Below are positions 60,512 through 64,000 of a stretch of DNA of 64,000 nucleotides, one piece after another. The number at the start of each line of letters is the position of its first letter. Position 1 is the first letter of the stretch. The notes below the pieces were generated by a model. That model was not told the DNA's origin, searched no databases, and worked only from the letters and a program-made list of their open reading frames with translations. Location of the stretch: positions 1,240,001-1,304,000 of the forward strand of contig CAXXPV010000003.1 of NCBI GenBank assembly GCA_963675935.2. The letters are read 5' to 3'. The stretch comes from G963675935 sp963675935. Its GTDB lineage: Bacteria > Planctomycetota > Planctomycetia > Pirellulales > Thermoguttaceae. The position numbers were made by a program, and so were the translations under genes.

Positions 60512-60985
60512 TATCAACCAACAAGTCAAAGAGCAAAAACATCCATTCTGCATCTTTTCTCTAGCCCAGGCGTTTACGCCTGTGGTTAGGGGGAGCCAAT
60601 TATTATTCCCTTTTTTCTTCAGTCCCCTTTAGGGGACGGCAGTAACGCAGACGATGACGACCCAGATATTCCGCCCCCTGAAGAGATCGTCCGCCTTTTT
60701 CTGCTCCCCTCGCCCGTCCGACGGGAGAGGGGCCGGGGGTGAGGGCGGCAGGGATCGCCGAAAGGTCATCGTTTCGTCGTCGTAACTCCTTGCAGGATAA
60801 CGGAGAGAAAGGCGGACGATCTCTGAAGGGGGCTAAAAGAAAAAGAAAAAATCATGGGTGGCATCCCTTTCCGCAGGCGTAAACGCCTGGGCTAGAGAAA
60901 AGGCACATAAAGAAAAGTTTCTAGTCACTCCCAATCCCCACAAAAAAACGCATTCGGCTGCTGGTTATTTTCTACGCGATGAATT
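60512..60985. other. Intergenic region with nested repeats
   Basis: About 470 bases, largely the nested palindrome at 60556-60902. No gene. The regulator promoter is expected near 60905-60975. Confidence 0.5.
60556..60902. repeat. Nested palindromic repeats including a GPSP-type unit
   Basis: Outer arms CTCTAGCCCAGGCGTTTACG...(60561-60585) and CGTAAACGCCTGGGCTAGAG (60876-60896). Inside, GAGATCGTCCGCCTTT (60681-60697 region) pairs with AAAGGCGGACGATCTC. In the middle lies a GPSP-type unit (GGGAGAGGGGCCGGGGGTGAG in part, 60722-60743), the same DNA that is in-frame in the FHA gene. Repeats have inserted into repeats at least twice. Confidence 0.85.
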
Positions 60986-62383
60986 ATGGCACACGTTCTA
61001 ATCGTCGATGACGAACAAAGCATCTGTTGGGGGCTGACCAAGCTGGTGAAAAGCCTGGGGCACACCGCCGCGGTCGCGCCGTCGGCCGAACAGGCCTTTG
61101 CCGCCGCGCAATCGAAAAAGCCCGAGGTCATCGTGCTCGACGTTCGTCTGCCGGGCATGGACGGGCTGTCGGCCATGAGCCATTTCCGCGAAATCTGCGG
61201 CGACGTGCCGGTCATCATCATTACGGCCTACGGCGATCTGGCCACGGCGGTCGAGGCCGTGCGGAATGGGGCATTTGAATATCTAGTAAAGCCGTTCGAT
61301 CTGAGCGTTGCCCAGCGGGCCATCGAGCGGGCCGTCGAAGCGTCGTCGCTCGAAACGCGGCCGGCCGTCGAAAGCGTCGCCCGTGGGGAAACTTCGCACA
61401 TGGTCGGCTCGTCGCCGGCGATTCAAGAGGTGTTCAAGCGGATTGCCGTGGTCGCGCCGACCGACGCCTGCGTCCACATCCGAGGTGAAAGCGGCTCGGG
61501 CAAGGAACTCGTCGCCCGGGCGATTCATCAGTATAGCCGCCGTTCGGCAGGGCCGTTCGTGCCGGTCAACGTGGCGTCGCTTAGCCCTTCGCTGGCCGAG
61601 AGCGAACTGTTTGGGCACGTTCGCGGCGCGTTCACCGGCGCGGAGCAGGCGAGGAAAGGGCTGTTGGAACAGGCCGACGGCGGCACGTTGTTTTTCGACG
61701 AGGTGGCCGACATTCCCGCGCCGATTCAAGTGAAACTGCTTCGGGTGTTGGAGTACGGCGAGATTTTGCCGGTCGGGGCGAATCGTCCGGTGCGGAGCGA
61801 TTTTCGCGTGGTTTCGGCGACGCATCAAAACTTGCACGAGCGCGTGGTGCGGGGCGAATTTCGCGAGGATTTATATTTTCGGCTCATCACGTTCGAGGTC
61901 GAGGTTCCCCCGCTGCGCGAGCGGTCGAGCGACATCGCCGAACTGTGCGACTATTTTTTGGAAACGCTTTCGGCGAAGAATGGTTGTGCGCGACCGGCGA
62001 TGGCGCCCGAGACGCTTGCCGCGTTGGAGAGCCGTTCGTGGCATGGCAACATCCGCGAGCTGCGCAACGCGGTGGAACACGCGATGATTTTGGCCCGAGG
62101 TGGCGTGATTCTGCCAGAACATCTTCCGCCGCCGACGCCGCCGGCCAGCGACGCCGGGCAAACGCGCGAGGCAATGCTCGCCGCGATGATCCGCGATTGG
62201 GTGCGACGAGAACTCGAACAGCCGGCGCCGATTGCCGATTTGCACGAGCGATTGCTGAAGATAGTCGAGCCGCCGCTGTTGCAGGCGGTTTTGCAGCGGA
62301 ACCACGGTCAGTTTCTTGCCGCGGCCAAGGAGTTGGGGTTGCACCGGGTCACGCTCAAACGCAAAGTGGACCAGTACCTCTAA
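60986..62383 (+). CDS. NtrC-family sigma-54-dependent response regulator
   Basis: A 465-residue activator of sigma-54 RNA polymerase. Receiver domain with Asp8-Asp9 and phosphosite Asp52 (VIVLDVRLPGMDG). AAA+ domain with Walker A GESGSGKE (168-175), the sigma-54 contact loop GAFTGA (214-219), Walker B GGTLFFDEVAD, and the arginine-finger region. C-terminal Fis-like helix-turn-helix (LAAAKELGLHRVTLKRKVDQYL in part). Regulated, presumably, by the kinase at 58022. Its stop overlaps that of the convergent ATPase gene in CTAA. Confidence 0.96.
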   Translation: MAHVLIVDDEQSICWGLTKLVKSLGHTAAVAPSAEQAFAAAQSKKPEVIVLDVRLPGMDGLSAMSHFREICGDVPVIIITAYGDLATAVEAVRNGAFEYLVKPFDLSVAQRAIERAVEASSLETRPAVESVARGETSHMVGSSPAIQEVFKRIAVVAPTDACVHIRGESGSGKELVARAIHQYSRRSAGPFVPVNVASLSPSLAESELFGHVRGAFTGAEQARKGLLEQADGGTLFFDEVADIPAPIQVKLLRVLEYGEILPVGANRPVRSDFRVVSATHQNLHERVVRGEFREDLYFRLITFEVEVPPLRERSSDIAELCDYFLETLSAKNGCARPAMAPETLAALESRSWHGNIRELRNAVEHAMILARGGVILPEHLPPPTPPASDAGQTREAMLAAMIRDWVRRELEQPAPIADLHERLLKIVEPPLLQAVLQRNHGQFLAAAKELGLHRVTLKRKVDQYL

Positions 62384-62829
62384 TCGCCCGGCGTCCCGCG
62401 GTCCTTTTCCAGCACGACTTGGCTGCCGTGTTCGCGGAACTCGACGCGCGACATGAACGCTCGCATCAACATCACACCGCGTCCGTGCGGACATCCCAAA
62501 TGGCCGGGCAAAGTTGGATCGGGCAATCGGTCGGGATCGAAACCGCAACCCTCGTCGGCGATTTCCACCCGAATTTTTTGGGGCGAAATCCGACAACAAT
62601 AATGCACCTGCTTCGTCTCGTCCAACGAGTTGCCGTGCGAAATGGCGTTGACCAGGGCTTCGTCAACCGCCAGTCGGACCGCGAAGAGGTCGCGCCGACA
62701 CCAATGCAACGTCTCTAGTTGCCGGAGCGAGTCGGCCAAGAGCCGCCGGCCCGCGGCGAGGTCGCTGGGAATCACCTGATCGCATTGCCAGGTCCATTCC
62801 TCGTCAGGCGTGGGGCGGGTGTGCCGCAT
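62380..62829 (-). CDS. RsbW-like anti-sigma serine kinase
   Basis: A 149-residue GHKL ATPase of the RsbW/SpoIIAB type. N box VRLAVDEALVNAISHGN, G1 IADEGCGFDPDRLPDP, G2 HGRGVMLMRAFM. These proteins bind and inactivate a sigma factor or other client and phosphorylate an STAS antagonist. The antagonist gene lies 17 bases upstream in the same unit. Which sigma factor is controlled cannot be read here. Confidence 0.9.
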   Translation of the reverse strand: MRHTRPTPDEEWTWQCDQVIPSDLAAGRRLLADSLRQLETLHWCRRDLFAVRLAVDEALVNAISHGNSLDETKQVHYCCRISPQKIRVEIADEGCGFDPDRLPDPTLPGHLGCPHGRGVMLMRAFMSRVEFREHGSQVVLEKDRGTPGD

Positions 62830-62846
62830 GAAGCCAAACCGTTGTA

Positions 62847-63200
62847 TCAGAAGGCAGCCAAGGCGTCGGCCTCGTCTTTCCGGATGTCGAACAGACGAGT
62901 GAGTTTCGTGATAGCGAACACCTCGAAAATTTCCGGCCGGATGTTCGACAGCTTCAGAATGCCGCCGTGGGCCTTCATCTTCTTGTCCAAGGTGATCAGC
63001 TTGCCCAGGGCCGCGCTCGAGAGAAAATCGACCGCGGAGAAGTCCAACAGCAGCCGGTCGCGGCTGTCCGCCTCGATCAGCCGAAACAACTCCTGCCCCA
63101 GTTCCTGGATGTTGATGTCCTCGATAATTTTGTGATCGCGGAAACGGACCACGGTCACGTCGCCGACTTCACTGACATCCAAGCGTCGGAATGCGGTCAT
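62847..63200 (-). CDS. STAS-domain anti-anti-sigma factor (RsbV-like)
   Basis: A 117-residue STAS protein. The motif LLLDFSAVDFLSSAALGKLI (in part) holds the phosphoserine candidate Ser61 or Ser62. When dephosphorylated it would bind the RsbW-like kinase and free the client. GGGAG eight bases before ATG 63200 supports this start over the upstream in-frame ATG. Confidence 0.9.
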   Translation of the reverse strand: MTAFRRLDVSEVGDVTVVRFRDHKIIEDINIQELGQELFRLIEADSRDRLLLDFSAVDFLSSAALGKLITLDKKMKAHGGILKLSNIRPEIFEVFAITKLTRLFDIRKDEADALAAF

Positions 63201-63346
63201 CGAAGAACTCCCAGGCCGAAACTTCAAGGGGCGCTTTTGGACTGTCGGCCGACTTGTCTGGAAGTCATCATATTCCCGGCCGAGTGGGTGGTCAAGCAGG
63301 GCAAGTCGGTGTGTGCGGCCATATTTTCTGGCAGATAGGCAATTCC

Positions 63347-63420
63347 GTCATTCTGAGCGCAGCGAAGAATCTCGTTTTCCTCGTGGCGCGGGCGAGATTC
63401 TTCGCTGCGCTCAGAATGAC
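63347..63420. repeat. Dispersed repeat family E, copy 3
   Basis: GTCATTCTGAGCGCAGCGAAG and CTTCGCTGCGCTCAGAATGAC around CTCGTTTTCCTCGTGGCG. Confidence 0.9.
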
Positions 63421-63465
63421 CGATCTTGCCAGAAAAAAAGGCCGCACACAAGTCGGTTATTGAAT

Positions 63466-63559
63466 GTAGGGTGGGACAAGCTTGCGCAGTCCCACCGCAA
63501 AACTGGTGAAAACCTTGGGAAAACCCTTGGTGGGACTGCGCAGGCTTGTCCCACCCTAC
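63466..63559. repeat. Repeat family B, copy 6
   Basis: Full inverted pair GTAGGGTGGGACAAGC / GCTTGTCCCACCCTAC with a longer spacer (about 30 bases). Together with repeat E it fills the 370-base gap between the STAS gene and the next gene. Confidence 0.9.
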
Positions 63560-63576
63560 AAATCTGCAAACGGTGG

Positions 63577-63870
63577 TTAGCCTGGCTTCTTCATCCCCCA
63601 ACTGTGCAAAACCAGCACGCTTCCGATTGAAAGCATCGACCAACCCAGCCAATCGGGGGGAACGATCGTTTTTTTGGCGATTGGCTCCTCGGATTGCGTC
63701 ATGGTTTGCGTTGCGGCGCTGACTGACGCCAACGGGTGGCCGGTGCGTTCGGCGAGAAACTGCGTAAAAGAGGGTTTCAACTCGACCGACTCGATCATGC
63801 GAAACTGCCCCCCTATCAAGAGGCATAACAGTCCCGCGAAGAAAAATTGGTTCCGCGAAATGTCCATCAT
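63577..63870 (-). CDS. Small two-TM membrane protein
   Basis: A 97-residue protein. Helix 1 at about 8-24 (QFFFAGLLCLLIGGQF), a polar loop of about 50 residues facing the periplasm, helix 2 at about 74-92 (WLGWSMLSIGSVLVLHSW), and a short basic end. GGAGG eight bases upstream supports ATG 63870. No family recognised. Confidence 0.68.
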   Translation of the reverse strand: MMDISRNQFFFAGLLCLLIGGQFRMIESVELKPSFTQFLAERTGHPLASVSAATQTMTQSEEPIAKKTIVPPDWLGWSMLSIGSVLVLHSWGMKKPG

Positions 63871-64000
63871 GAAAGTATCCTCCAGCGCATCTCATTCCTT
63901 GTATCGAGCCGAGGCCGAAGGCCGCTTCAGCCGACGGCGTCGGATGCGGGATATTCCGGCGCGATTGTGCCGATTGGCGCGATTCTTTGGAATGTGGCGA
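63871..64000. other. Window end, gene content unclear
   Basis: Holds the ribosome site of the small membrane protein gene. On the minus strand a basic frame ends ARYKE-stop at about 63888-63905 and could be the C-terminus of a gene extending past the window, but this cannot be supported. Confidence 0.3.

Noticed and set aside
63224..63895. 223-codon minus-strand frame near the window end
   Set aside because: Built from repeats B and E and antisense or out of frame to the small two-TM protein; no ribosome site.

Overview
The window is chromosomal DNA from a planctomycete, most likely of the Pirellulales type. The evidence is the protein repertoire: several DUF1559 proteins with pilin-like N-termini, PEP-CTERM anchored proteins, an LEPxLESR-type N-terminus on a giant subtilase, ECF sigma/FecR-LamG modules, Tat-exported sugar isomerase and Gfo/Idh/MocA oxidoreductase, and GC-rich coding DNA broken up by many families of short palindromic repeats. 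The only RNA gene I can support is rnpB. I found no tRNA, rRNA or CRISPR array.

Layout. 0-9.5 kb: FHA/coiled-coil membrane protein, DksA-type zinc-finger protein, HtrA-like protease, endonuclease/exonuclease/phosphatase, Rho, and a secreted thioredoxin-like protein. 9.6-13.6 kb: a sugar use block (MFS sugar porter, converging on a translationally coupled nucleotidyltransferase-GHMP sugar kinase pair). 13.6-17.2 kb: two tandem copies of one 1704-bp insertion sequence. 17.5-22.7 kb: NarL-type regulator, two-lobed aspartic protease with PEP-CTERM, Tat-exported isomerase and oxidoreductase. 22.8-26.1 kb: ECF sigma, one-TM regulator-like protein, secretin-like STN protein. 26.4-27.8 kb: small membrane protein, rnpB, ribbon-helix-helix protein. 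28.1-29.9 kb: third copy of the same IS, inverted. 30-41.5 kb: subtilase, small Cys-rich protein, a decayed pyruvyltransferase gene, secreted alpha/alpha-toroid-like and beta-solenoid-like proteins, RlmM-like methyltransferase, AI-2E family transporter. 42-48.2 kb: a minus-strand sigma-FecR/LamG-beta-helix-PEP-CTERM-DUF1559-lipoprotein cluster. 48.4-49 kb: antitoxin plus a PemK/MazF toxin broken by one in-frame UGA. 49-52.9 kb: coupled ABC exporter genes. 53-55.9 kb: a DUF1559 gene split by an IS110-family element. 56.4-63.9 kb: toroid protein, NtrB/NtrC-like two-component pair separated by an unusual DUF1559 membrane protein, and an RsbV/RsbW-like partner-switch pair.

Most striking points. 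(1) All three copies of the 1704-bp IS sit at exactly the same position in the centre of a palindrome belonging to a dispersed inverted-repeat element, so the IS appears to target that repeat. (2) The IS110-family element carries a long, structured 3' non-coding region that is a candidate bridge RNA, and removing it restores an intact DUF1559 reading frame. (3) Dispersed repeats have entered several reading frames in-frame (FHA protein, ABC permease, FecR protein, exported nuclease/phosphatase). (4) At least ten palindromic repeat families occupy nearly all intergenic space, sometimes nested inside each other.
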